Source: Flavobacterium piscis (GTDB lineage Bacteria > Bacteroidota > Bacteroidia > Flavobacteriales > Flavobacteriaceae). Taken from it: a DNA stretch of 64,000 nt. Position 1 is the stretch's first letter. The number at the start of each line of letters is the position of its first letter. The translations under genes were made by a program, and so were the position numbers. The notes beneath the pieces were generated by a model that saw only the letters and a program-made list of their open reading frames with translations, searched no databases and was not told the DNA's origin. Of the stretch, positions 38,295-45,551 are shown in pieces. The stretch is from assembly GCF_001686925.1 (NCBI RefSeq), contig NZ_LVEN01000027.1:620001-684000 (forward strand). The letters run 5' to 3'.

Positions 38295-38444
38295 AATATA
38301 ATATTTTATATTACCTTAAGTTACTAAAAATAAGCTTTGTAGTTGCAGTAATTTAAGAAAATTTTAATTCTGATCAGTCCATAATAAAAAGTGCTTCATC
38401 ATAAATTATGGTTGATGGCGTTTCAATTTAGAACTTGAACTTCG

Positions 38445-39011
38445 TTATCTGTTTTTTCTTTTCAGATAAAGTGATGCCGATTGGCTCATGGTAATTAATG
38501 AGGCTCCTAGTATAACTATATCTTTAAGTACCAAACGCCCACGTCCTGATAAATAAGGAAATCCGTATTGATGATCTGTCAAATGTGGCACCCAACTTTC
38601 CGGAGTTGTTACTAAAAACGAAAGTGTACCGATGGTGAGTATAAATACTAAAATGCTTCCAAACATACTTGCAAGAGGAGCCCAGTTATGAATGGCTACT
38701 AAAAAAGCAATACCAATTAATAAAATTCCCAAGCCATTCGCAAAACCATAGGTATTATTTTGAATGTTCCATTGGTGATTTTCGGTAATTAATTCACCTT
38801 CTTTATTGCTGTATTGTTTATACTCAGATGGATTGTTATAGAAAAAAGACATAAAAGGACTGTTGGCCACAAAAGGCACGATTCCATCAGCTTCATAATT
38901 AAAGAATTTAAGTCCGCCAATCCATAAAAAAACGATTACGATACCAGCGCGTACTGCATTTTTACCAAGATTATCAAGATTTGCTATTGTGTTTAAAAGA
39001 GCATTTTTCAT
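38445..39011 (-). CDS. DUF417 family membrane protein (YkgB/RclC-like)
   Basis: 188 residues with about four hydrophobic segments, starting NAVRAGIVIVFLWIGGLKFFNYEADGI, the diagnostic DUF417 opening in which WIGxLKFxxYEA is nearly invariant; PFVANSPF follows. The family includes E. coli RclC/YkgB, part of the reactive-chlorine resistance regulon controlled by an AraC-type regulator (RclR). Here too an AraC regulator lies 84 bp upstream on the same strand. Function in this organism is inferred only by that parallel. Confidence 0.85.
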   Translation of the reverse strand: MKNALLNTIANLDNLGKNAVRAGIVIVFLWIGGLKFFNYEADGIVPFVANSPFMSFFYNNPSEYKQYSNKEGELITENHQWNIQNNTYGFANGLGILLIGIAFLVAIHNWAPLASMFGSILVFILTIGTLSFLVTTPESWVPHLTDHQYGFPYLSGRGRLVLKDIVILGASLITMSQSASLYLKRKNR

Positions 39012-39095
39012 TGTTTTGATTTTTAAGTTTTTGTCATCATTAACAATGCAAAGTTATCTCGTCGATAAGCAATAGGAAATGGATAAAAAGCGCTA

Positions 39096-40001
39096 TTAGC
39101 TAGACAAATCTGCCACAATAGAAATACCGGTTGTTTTTCTGAAGGTCTGAGGAGAGATTTTAGTCATTTTTTTAAACACGCGGCTAAAATAATATTCATC
39201 CTGGAATTTTAAGGCATAAGCAATTTCCTTGATACTCAATCGGGTGAGATGAAGTTGCTTCTTTGCCTCAAGAATTAATCTTTCCTGAATCATTTGCGTA
39301 GGCGTTTTATTGAAACGTTTGCTGCATTGTTTAGTGAAATTATTTGGTGTCATATACAGTAATGATGCGTATTCACTTGGTTTATGCAGCGATAAGAAAT
39401 TTTCTTCAAGCAATATTTTAAACTGATCCATTTTTTCATCTTTTTGAAAATTTTGTTTCTCAGTAGTCATTTTCAGACTGCTCGATTTGGCAAGTACCAG
39501 CTGAAGATAGGAGCGTAATACAATTTCTGACGGATTCTGTTGTTGTATCTCGTCAATAATATGATCGACTAACTGGCAATACAATTGATGTTGTTGAGTA
39601 GTTAATTGTATCGAAGGCTCAATGTAAATATTGTTAAATAATAATCCATTGCAGGCCACCTCTTTTCTATGATATTCTATACAGTAAAAGTCACCATGAA
39701 ATTGTAATGTGGTGTAGGTTAATGGCGAAATTTCCGTGATCGATATAGATTGTTGCGGCGTTGAAAATAGTATCACAGGAGCACTAAAAGAAAAAGAAGC
39801 AAAATCAGCATGATAAATTCCTTCACCTTTACTTACCAATAAGATAGTATATTCGCTAAATTGTAAAGGAGTATCTAATAAATTAGTTTCAGATTTTTCT
39901 ATTCCTAAGAGTAAGGTTTTGTTTTCTGAGAATACTTTGTTCATTTTCGACTTTGGATTGGATATGATTGTAAATTTATACAATGAATTGTTGCTATTCA
40001 A
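39096..40001 (-). CDS. AraC family transcriptional regulator
   Basis: About 301 residues from the ATG at 40001; an internal ATG at 39944 (MNKVFSENK) gives a 282-residue protein and is also possible. The N-terminal half is a cupin-like sensing domain (FSEYTILLVSKGEGIYHADF). The C-terminal ~100 residues hold two HTH units (PSEYASLLYMTPNNFTKQC and IKEIAYALKFQDEYYFSRVFKK), the textbook AraC/XylS pattern. It probably regulates the DUF417/SDR genes downstream and the divergent SDR at 40247. A 12-bp direct repeat in the shared promoter is a good candidate binding site. Confidence 0.88.
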   Translation of the reverse strand: MNSNNSLYKFTIISNPKSKMNKVFSENKTLLLGIEKSETNLLDTPLQFSEYTILLVSKGEGIYHADFASFSFSAPVILFSTPQQSISITEISPLTYTTLQFHGDFYCIEYHRKEVACNGLLFNNIYIEPSIQLTTQQHQLYCQLVDHIIDEIQQQNPSEIVLRSYLQLVLAKSSSLKMTTEKQNFQKDEKMDQFKILLEENFLSLHKPSEYASLLYMTPNNFTKQCSKRFNKTPTQMIQERLILEAKKQLHLTRLSIKEIAYALKFQDEYYFSRVFKKMTKISPQTFRKTTGISIVADLSS

Positions 40002-40127
40002 TACTATTTAGAAAGATATCACAAAATAGCATTAAATTATATAATAAAGTATGCATTAAGTGCGTCGTTAGATGCTAAGACTATTTTGCTTACTATTTTG
40101 TGTTTATCAATTTGGCGAATTGTTTCA

Positions 40128-40162
40128 GGACTAAAAAGAGCAAATTATTTGGACTAAAAAGA
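40128..40162 (+). promoter_or_regulatory. Direct repeat of GGACTAAAAAGA, candidate AraC operator
   Basis: Two identical 12-mers at 40128-40139 and 40151-40162, 23 bp apart centre to centre, in the 245-bp region between the AraC regulator and the divergent SDR. About two helical turns of spacing between direct half sites is characteristic of AraC-family binding. Confidence 0.55.
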
Positions 40163-40246
40163 ATAATTTTTTTCTTAATGCGTGGGTACCATTATGCAAA
40201 TTGCACACCCAACAGTTTACAATTAATTTTTATATTTGATGATTAA

Positions 40247-41044
40247 ATGAATAAAATGAGCGAAAAAACGAAACCGTATGCCTTAATAACTGGCGCCAGC
40301 AAAGGCATTGGAAAAGCTATTGCTTATGAATTGGCCAAACAGGGTTATCCGCTATTGCTTGTTGCAAGAAGTGAAGCCGAATTAAAAGCACTATCTGATG
40401 AGCTGAAGATTAAATACGACATCAATGTAGCTATTTTATCGATTGATCTTTCGACAGATGGTGCATCGCAAAAAGTAACCGATTGGATAAAAAGCAATAA
40501 CTATCCTGTTGGCGTTTTAGTAAACAATGCCGGTTATGGTGTGTGGGGCGATTTTAGTCAGTCTTCTCTAACCGATCAGCTTGGCATGATGCAGCTTAAC
40601 ATGAATGTCGTAGTAGAACTTTCACATTTATTAATCCCCATACTTTCACAAGAAAAACAAGCCTACATTTTAAATATATCGAGTACTGCTGCTTACCAGG
40701 CTGTACCTACGCTGGCGGTGTATTCGGCTACAAAGGCTTTTGTTTTATCGTTTACGCGTGCTTTGCGTTTCGAACTTGCCCAAACTTCCATTTCAGTAAC
40801 CTGTTTTAGTCCGGGTCCGGTTGCTACTGGTTTTGCTTCAAGAGCGGGTTTAGACGCTTTCAGCAAAATGGCCGAAAAGTTTAATATGCAGCCTGATGAA
40901 GTGGCAAAAATGGCGGTAAAAGCCATGTTCAACAAAAAATCAGAAGTTATTCCGGGTTTTACCAATATCATTTCGGTTTATGCCAACCGCATACTACCAA
41001 AGGCTTTCATCGAAAAAACCGCTGCCGGAATTTATAAAATTTAA
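40247..41044 (+). CDS. SDR family oxidoreductase
   Basis: 265 residues. TGASKGIG is near residues 16-23 and NNAGYG near 95, with catalytic Ser in NISSTAAYQ and YxxxK in YSATK. The ketoreductase-like SDR family (fabG/DltE-like) fits the length. ATGs at 40247 and 40256 are both possible starts. It is divergent from the AraC gene and is the last gene before the poly-cysteine ORF, which has its own promoter 31 bp downstream, so it is probably not in that operon. Confidence 0.85.
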   Translation: MNKMSEKTKPYALITGASKGIGKAIAYELAKQGYPLLLVARSEAELKALSDELKIKYDINVAILSIDLSTDGASQKVTDWIKSNNYPVGVLVNNAGYGVWGDFSQSSLTDQLGMMQLNMNVVVELSHLLIPILSQEKQAYILNISSTAAYQAVPTLAVYSATKAFVLSFTRALRFELAQTSISVTCFSPGPVATGFASRAGLDAFSKMAEKFNMQPDEVAKMAVKAMFNKKSEVIPGFTNIISVYANRILPKAFIEKTAAGIYKI

Positions 41045-41074
41045 TTTTTTCAAAAAAAAAATAAAAAAATATTC

Positions 41075-41103
41075 TTTGCAAATAAGAAATTATATTACAT
41101 TTG
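41075..41103 (+). promoter_or_regulatory. Near-consensus Bacteroidetes promoter of the poly-Cys / PhyH operon
   Basis: TTTG (41075-41078), a 17-bp spacer and TACATTTG (41096-41103) match the -33 TTTG / -7 TAnnTTTG consensus of the primary Bacteroidetes sigma factor. The start of transcription should fall near 41110, about 30 nt before the poly-cysteine ORF. Confidence 0.7.
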
Positions 41104-41139
41104 TATAAATATCTACTAATTCTATAGAGTATATCTAAT

Positions 41140-41220
41140 ATGAGAAATAAGTTTAATTTTACTAAAGATCGAATGCACGCCAACACTATGCGAATGTGTT
41201 GCTGTTGTTGCTGTTGCTAA
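41140..41220 (+). CDS. 26-residue ORF ending in seven consecutive cysteines (candidate cysteine-sensing leader peptide)
   Basis: The ORF reads MRNKFNFTKDRMHANTMRM followed by seven Cys codons (TGT/TGC mixed, not a simple repeat) and then directly TAA. It lies just behind a near-consensus promoter and 53 bp before the PhyH-like gene. A run of identical codons right at the end of a short upstream ORF is the hallmark of attenuation by amino-acid supply; poly-cysteine leader ORFs that respond to cysteine are described in mycobacteria. No terminator hairpin lies in the 53-bp gap. A weak 7-bp pairing between 41162-41168 and 41222-41228 would enclose the Cys codons. A metal-binding or modified peptide is an alternative. 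The Cys run itself is certain; the function is inference. Confidence 0.65.
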   Translation: MRNKFNFTKDRMHANTMRMCCCCCCC

Positions 41221-41273
41221 TTCTTTAGATAAAATTTCAAACACTATTATTTCATTTATTAAATATATTTATC

Positions 41274-42080
41274 ATGGTATCTTCATATAAAACATTTACC
41301 CTTACTGAGCAATTAACTGCTGAGCAAACAAACTTTTTTAACGAACATGGCTTCATCCATTTCAAAAAATTTATAAATCCGGAAACGGTTTCATCCATCA
41401 TTGATGCATCAAAACAAGTGGAGCAAAAATGGATTGACAACGACCTTCAAAAAGTAAATGGTGTTCCCATTAAATACGGAAAAGATTTAGATGGTTCTCC
41501 AATTGTACAGCGTTTTGCTTTTATCAATCAGCATCATCAAACCTTAAGCGGACTTTTACTTGATCCAAGATTCAATAGTTTATTACCATTGGCAGGCGAG
41601 GGGTCGAGATTGGGTACTGAAGAAAAAGACGGAATGGTTTTCAATCACTATATCAACGGGCCGGAAAGTAAGTTTACTAAAATGGGCTGGCATACAGACG
41701 GTTTAAGAGATATTTTTTATGGTGGAAAATTAAACCCGATGTTAAATGTGGGTATTCACTTGAGCACTTTACAACCCGAAAACGGCGGCCTTAAAATCAT
41801 TCCGGGTACGCACAAGCAAAGTATTTATCAGATGCTTTTTCGTAAAAAATACTTTTTAGATAATAAACCTGATCCACAGGAAGTTGCTATCACTCCGGAA
41901 GCTGGAGATTTAACCATTCACGATGGCCGTTTGTGGCACAGAGTGGCAGAATCAACCATCCGTGGCGAAGCAAGCAGAAGAAGAGTTATTTATGTTCCCA
42001 TTATAGCCGGAAAATATGCTCCAAAAGATGAGAACAGCCCAACGGTTTTTTATCAACGTTTTGCGGGTATTGTTAAATAA
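41274..42080 (+). CDS. Phytanoyl-CoA dioxygenase (PhyH) family Fe(II)/2-oxoglutarate enzyme
   Basis: 268 residues, cytoplasmic. The PhyH metal triad can be placed: His140-x-Asp142 in the MGWHTDG motif and His222 in DGRLWHRVAES. A following Arg (Arg230 or Arg236) should bind the 2-oxoglutarate carboxylate. GxHLSTLQPENGGLKIIPGTHK is the typical core of the family. Members hydroxylate fatty acyl chains, amino acids or natural products. The ORF follows the poly-Cys leader by 53 bp and precedes a CDP-alcohol phosphotransferase and a GtrA protein on the same strand. A lipid or cell-envelope substrate is therefore plausible but not shown. Confidence 0.85.
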   Translation: MVSSYKTFTLTEQLTAEQTNFFNEHGFIHFKKFINPETVSSIIDASKQVEQKWIDNDLQKVNGVPIKYGKDLDGSPIVQRFAFINQHHQTLSGLLLDPRFNSLLPLAGEGSRLGTEEKDGMVFNHYINGPESKFTKMGWHTDGLRDIFYGGKLNPMLNVGIHLSTLQPENGGLKIIPGTHKQSIYQMLFRKKYFLDNKPDPQEVAITPEAGDLTIHDGRLWHRVAESTIRGEASRRRVIYVPIIAGKYAPKDENSPTVFYQRFAGIVK

Positions 42081-42082
42081 TT

Positions 42083-42217
42083 ATGCTGATTGCCCTTGCA
42101 TTTAGTTATCTGGTTAGATCAGGTAAGCTAAAAAGAACCAGCGATTTCTTTAAAAATACGCAAAGAAAAATAAAATTGAAAATTATAAAACTAGAATTGG
42201 CTTACTCTCAGGCTTAG
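42083..42217 (+). CDS. Possible 44-residue microprotein inside the PhyH operon (weak)
   Basis: An ATG ORF starts 2 bp after the PhyH stop and ends 16 bp before the CDP-alcohol phosphotransferase start. It has a short hydrophobic N-terminus (MLIALAFSYLV) and a very basic remainder (KLKRTSDFFKNTQRKIK). Position and lack of overlap fit a real small gene, but there is no obvious ribosome site and no known relative, so it could equally be chance in a 153-bp spacer. Confidence 0.25.
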   Translation: MLIALAFSYLVRSGKLKRTSDFFKNTQRKIKLKIIKLELAYSQA

Positions 42218-42233
42218 TAATATTGTTTTATTA

Positions 42234-42920
42234 ATGGGAAAAGAAACACAGGTTGAAGATTATAATGAAATTGCACAAAGAACATTTTCAGACCGTAAGC
42301 GAACTAATATTTTAAAAAAAGCAGAACAGTCAACGATTGTATTTTTGCTTCCAAAGGTGCCTAAATTCATTTCGCCCAACGTGCTCACTTTAATAGGTAC
42401 ATTGGGTTCGGGACTCGTTTTTTTAGCTTTTGTTTTAGGTACTTATTTAGCCAATTGGTATTTGCTTTTGGGTATTATCGGATTGGCTATAAATTGGTTA
42501 GGCGATTCTTTAGACGGAAGATTGGCTTATTATAGAAATACTCCGCGCCGCTGTTATGGTTTTGCACTCGATATTATTGCCGACTGGATTGGCATTGTAC
42601 TTATAGGCTTTGGCTACTACATTTATGCTGAAAATGCCACACAAATAGTAGCTTTTGCTTTTGTCGCCTTGTATGGCTGGTCGATCATCATCAGTCAGTT
42701 ACGCTATAAAATCACCAATGAATACAGTATAGATTCTGGCGCTGTCGGCCCAACAGAGCTTCGGTTTATTATTGCTTTTATTTTAATAGCAGAAGTTTTA
42801 TTTCCGGGATCCATTACCTATTTGGCTGGCTTAATCACTATTATATTGCTTATAATTAATATCATAGACAGCGTAAAACTTTTAAAGCTAGGCGATTTAA
42901 AAGATAAAAACCAATACTGA
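42234..42920 (+). CDS. CDP-alcohol phosphatidyltransferase family membrane protein
   Basis: 228 residues with about five to six membrane segments. The family's metal/CDP site is visible as Asp91-xx-Asp94-Gly95-xx-Ala98 and, further on, Gly109-xxx-Asp113-xxx-Asp117. The Arg that normally follows the Ala (DxxDGxxAR) is Tyr99 here. The family transfers a phospho-alcohol from a CDP-activated lipid or alcohol to an acceptor, making phosphatidylglycerol-P, phosphatidylserine, inositol lipids and similar products. The gene ends 1 bp before the GtrA gene, indicating tight coupling. The acceptor is unknown. Confidence 0.85.
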   Translation: MGKETQVEDYNEIAQRTFSDRKRTNILKKAEQSTIVFLLPKVPKFISPNVLTLIGTLGSGLVFLAFVLGTYLANWYLLLGIIGLAINWLGDSLDGRLAYYRNTPRRCYGFALDIIADWIGIVLIGFGYYIYAENATQIVAFAFVALYGWSIIISQLRYKITNEYSIDSGAVGPTELRFIIAFILIAEVLFPGSITYLAGLITIILLIINIIDSVKLLKLGDLKDKNQY

Positions 42921-42921
42921 A

Positions 42922-43353
42922 ATGTTCAGGAAAAAATCCATAATCACTTTTCTACAAGCACAAGTTGCGGCATTTTTAGGCGGCATTACCGATTATGGCT
43001 TGATGATTTTACTAACTGAAGTATTCAAATTACATTTCACTTTTTCTATTCTAATCTCCGGAACCGTTGGCGCCGTTATCAATTTCAGCATCAATAGATT
43101 TTGGGTATTTAAAAATCAATCTGGTTATAGCAGTCCGATCAATAACCAGCTTTTTAAATTTGCGTTGGTGGTGTTAGGAAGTATTTCCCTAAAATCATTT
43201 GGAACGCTTATGTTGCAAAAATCATTTCAAATCGATTATAGAATCGGAAGATTGATCATTGATAGTTTTGTTTCTTATGGATTTAACTATCCGCTGATTA
43301 AAAATTGGGTTTTTAGGTCAAACGATAAACAGAATGTAGTCGAATCAAATTAA
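42922..43353 (+). CDS. GtrA family membrane protein
   Basis: 143 residues, four predicted TM helices. The GtrA signature is clear: an N-terminal FLQAQVAAFLGGITDYGLMILL, then the INFSINRFWVF motif (typical xNFxxxRxWVF), and a second FNYPLIKNWVF near the end, showing the internal repeat. GtrA proteins are thought to move lipid-linked sugars or other lipid intermediates across the inner membrane. Coupled to a CDP-alcohol phosphotransferase 1 bp upstream, it probably handles the product of that enzyme. Confidence 0.9.
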   Translation: MFRKKSIITFLQAQVAAFLGGITDYGLMILLTEVFKLHFTFSILISGTVGAVINFSINRFWVFKNQSGYSSPINNQLFKFALVVLGSISLKSFGTLMLQKSFQIDYRIGRLIIDSFVSYGFNYPLIKNWVFRSNDKQNVVESN

Positions 43354-43470
43354 GTATATCAATAACCAGTTGGGTGTAATTTTGTGGTTTTTCTGTTCTA
43401 ACACATAGTCCCAAAGCCCAATGTCATTAAGTTAAGGAAGTAGTAAAAAGACAGAGAAGTAAAACAAAGT

Positions 43471-43572
43471 TTGTCATCTCGACGAAGGAGAGATCACACT
43501 AGTATTTCCGGTCAGATATTCGCCAATCTTTGTCGAGTTTCTTGTGTGATCTCTCCTTCGTCGAGATGACAA
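43471..43572. repeat. Long perfect palindrome with 29-bp arms
   Basis: The arm at 43471-43499 (TTGTCATCTCGACGAAGGAG, then AGATCACAC) is repeated in exact reverse complement at 43544-43572, with a 44-bp spacer. This GC-richer sequence stands out from its AT-rich surroundings and resembles dispersed palindromic repeats common between flavobacterial genes. Confidence 0.85.
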
Positions 43573-43654
43573 GATTGCGGATTCTGAAAGAGTTAATCTT
43601 CATTAAAACATGTGAAACGCCTTTTTAAATGTCTTAAAGCTATGTTTCCAGCCT

Positions 43655-43677
43655 GGACTGAGCGGAGTCGAAGTGTG
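43655..43677. repeat. REP-like motif containing CTGAGCGGAGTCGAAG
   Basis: This short GC-rich motif recurs as an intergenic repeat in many flavobacterial genomes (from memory). Only one copy is in this window, just before the DUF4833 gene. Confidence 0.4.
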
Positions 43678-43717
43678 TTTAAATAATTACACCCAATGTC
43701 ATATAAAAATTTCGTTT

Positions 43718-44296
43718 ATGAATAAATTACCCTTTAAATATTTTACAAAATCTCTAATCGTTATAACCCTCTTAGTCAATATAATTTCCGGAAATCTATT
43801 GGCACAATCCAAAAATCCATCGCCGTTACATTTTCCAACACCTAAAAATATAGATAATATGCTGTTTTACATTCAGCGCGACCCCAATACAAACACTGCT
43901 ATTTATGCCATTAACTACCAGGAAAATGGAAAAATAGACAAAAGCAATCCTATAAAAGCCTATTGGATTCGGTATGCTGAGAAAGGAGAAAAAAAAGATC
44001 TTAATTATTTACAACGCAAATTTGCCTACGGAATAGAAAGTAAAACGGTAAATAATGAAGAGTTTGAGTTTCAATTTGTATCGTATAAAAAGTTATCCTT
44101 AACCTTGAAAAAGATAGATGCAGATCAAAAATATCATGTTTTTGTAAATGTAAATCAGAAAAAAATTCAGGTAGAAAAAATATTTGTGCGCATTGAAGGA
44201 GGTTCTTTTTGGTTTCCAAATGTAAAGTATGCTGAAGTTACCGGGGTTGATGTTTCTTCTAATAAAGTAATTACTGAGAGGATGTTGTTGAAATGA
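43718..44296 (+). CDS. DUF4833 domain protein, exported
   Basis: 192 residues from the ATG at 43718; an earlier in-frame ATG at 43673 lies inside the palindromic element and adds 15 odd residues. There is a signal peptide (SLIVITLLVNIISGNLLAQ). The body matches DUF4833 as I know it: FYIQRDPNTNTAIYAINY, then AYWIRYAEKGEKKDLNYLQRKFAYG, and a C-terminal IEGGSFWFPNVKYAEVTG. The family is periplasmic, of unknown function, and common in Bacteroidetes. Lying downstream of the CDP-alcohol phosphotransferase/GtrA pair, it could be part of the same envelope-lipid cluster, separated by the repeat element. Confidence 0.75.
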   Translation: MNKLPFKYFTKSLIVITLLVNIISGNLLAQSKNPSPLHFPTPKNIDNMLFYIQRDPNTNTAIYAINYQENGKIDKSNPIKAYWIRYAEKGEKKDLNYLQRKFAYGIESKTVNNEEFEFQFVSYKKLSLTLKKIDADQKYHVFVNVNQKKIQVEKIFVRIEGGSFWFPNVKYAEVTGVDVSSNKVITERMLLK

Positions 44297-44451
44297 GCTT
44301 TCTATACTTCGATGTATAAATGATAGCACAGAATTCTTCCGTGCCCATTCCTATATTAATAAAAAAAATTCTACAAAATATTATTGCCAATTTTAAAGAC
44401 TTTTAATTCAGAGTTGATAACTAATTATATGCATTATGAACATCTAGTTTC

Positions 44452-45366
44452 TTATGCTTCTTCAGCTTTTAACTCACTGTATTTTTGAGACATTGATGTA
44501 TTTTTAATTTTTTCAAATTTATTTCTTTCGTTATCTTTTAGATAGTCGAAAAAACTTATAATATTTTCCTTTTTTGAATTATTTACTAAATTTTTATTAT
44601 TTAACAATTCACATGCATATGTTGGGGAATGTTTAAAAATCTTTGAAAATATATCGCTTAAATTATTGTTCTTTATAATAGGTTCAGATATTAAATCAAG
44701 ATACTCCGTTTTGCTATTTATTGCGAAATAAGTTGCACAATATTCAAATTTTCTGTCATTTGGTTCAGTGGCTACTAAATCGACAAAGTATTTTTCGATT
44801 GCATCATCATTTTGATAAGTGAGTAGACGAGCAAAAAAATCTTTATCTCCTTTATTTACATCAGTTCTTTTTAAAAGTCCAATTAATCTAAGTATTTGTA
44901 GTTTTGATGCTGTTTCGCCATTAAGACTTTCTAAATTTGTATAATGAGTAGGTAAAGTTTGTTCTTCTAGGTTTTCAAAAGATTCGATTGCTTGGTCTAT
45001 AGTTTTTGTAACCCTTTTTTTCATGTGTTCGTCAAATCGATTCTCAAAATTTTCTTCAAACTTTAGTAATAAATTTTGAGATTGTTTTAATGCATCTTGC
45101 GCAGGTTTAAACTGAAAGATATAAAATAATAGGGGAAATATAGCTCCAAATAAAGCTATTAAAATTGTAAATCCATTGTAGTATAGATCATTTAAGTCTT
45201 TATATTCTCGACTAATATTTTTTGAATAATTCATTTCAATTGAATTTACTTTTTTATCAAGAATTGATATTTTATTTTCGATTAAATTATTCCTTTTTTG
45301 TGTAGTTTCTTTTGAGAAACCAACATTTAAAATTAAAAAAGCAAATAGGGTAATTATATATCTCAT
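44452..45366 (-). CDS. Unrecognised membrane-anchored helical protein
   Basis: 304 residues. An N-terminal hydrophobic stretch (signal or TM, residues 1-18) is followed by a second strong TM at about 66-86 (FTILIALFGAIFPLLFYIF). Next comes a charged helical/coiled-coil region (QSQNLLLKFEENFENRFDEH), then a C-terminal region of helix pairs that may be an alpha solenoid. The DNA is markedly AT-rich compared with the genes to the left. It lies downstream of the 45552-46322 gene on the same strand, across a 185-bp gap containing a REP-like hairpin. No family is recognised. Confidence 0.6.
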   Translation of the reverse strand: MRYIITLFAFLILNVGFSKETTQKRNNLIENKISILDKKVNSIEMNYSKNISREYKDLNDLYYNGFTILIALFGAIFPLLFYIFQFKPAQDALKQSQNLLLKFEENFENRFDEHMKKRVTKTIDQAIESFENLEEQTLPTHYTNLESLNGETASKLQILRLIGLLKRTDVNKGDKDFFARLLTYQNDDAIEKYFVDLVATEPNDRKFEYCATYFAINSKTEYLDLISEPIIKNNNLSDIFSKIFKHSPTYACELLNNKNLVNNSKKENIISFFDYLKDNERNKFEKIKNTSMSQKYSELKAEEA

Positions 45367-45504
45367 ATTAATATTTTGTTATTTCTCTCAACAATCTCTT
45401 TTTAACTTCTCAATCAATTCGCTATTGCATCTCCAATCGAAACTTAAATTTATTACAGATCATTATTTAGTTTTATTTTGTTTAAATCTTTTAAGATATA
45501 CTTT

Positions 45505-45536
45505 ACGGGCAGGGATTACAAATCCTCGAGATCGAG
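45505..45536. repeat. REP-like hairpin AGGGATTACAAATCCT plus CTCGAGATCGAG
   Basis: GGATT and AATCC arms with a 3-nt centre, followed by a near-palindromic CTCGAGATCGAG. GGGATTACAAATCC motifs recur between genes in Bacteroidetes (from memory), and the GC-richer patch contrasts with the flanking AT-rich DNA. A relic of a mobile repeat is possible. Confidence 0.35.
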
Positions 45537-45551
45537 TTTTAAAGGATAATT

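Larger units (their letters stand above)
43370..43696. mobile_element. MITE-like non-coding element bounded by 12-bp inverted repeats
   Basis: TTGGGTGTAATT (43370-43381) and its exact complement AATTACACCCAA (43685-43696) enclose about 300 bp with no gene. Inside are a perfect 29-bp inverted pair and a REP-like motif. No target-site duplication is obvious and no transposase is nearby, so a non-autonomous element or a cluster of palindromic repeats is inferred. It also accounts for the 364-bp gene-free stretch 43354-43717. Confidence 0.4.

Noticed and set aside
41140-41220. Poly-Cys run as a simple-sequence slippage artefact
   Set aside because: TGT and TGC alternate irregularly and a stop follows exactly; not a perfect microsatellite, so selection for Cys codons is more likely.
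43673-43717. Upstream start for the DUF4833 protein
   Set aside because: Lies in the palindromic element; the ATG at 43718 gives a normal signal peptide.
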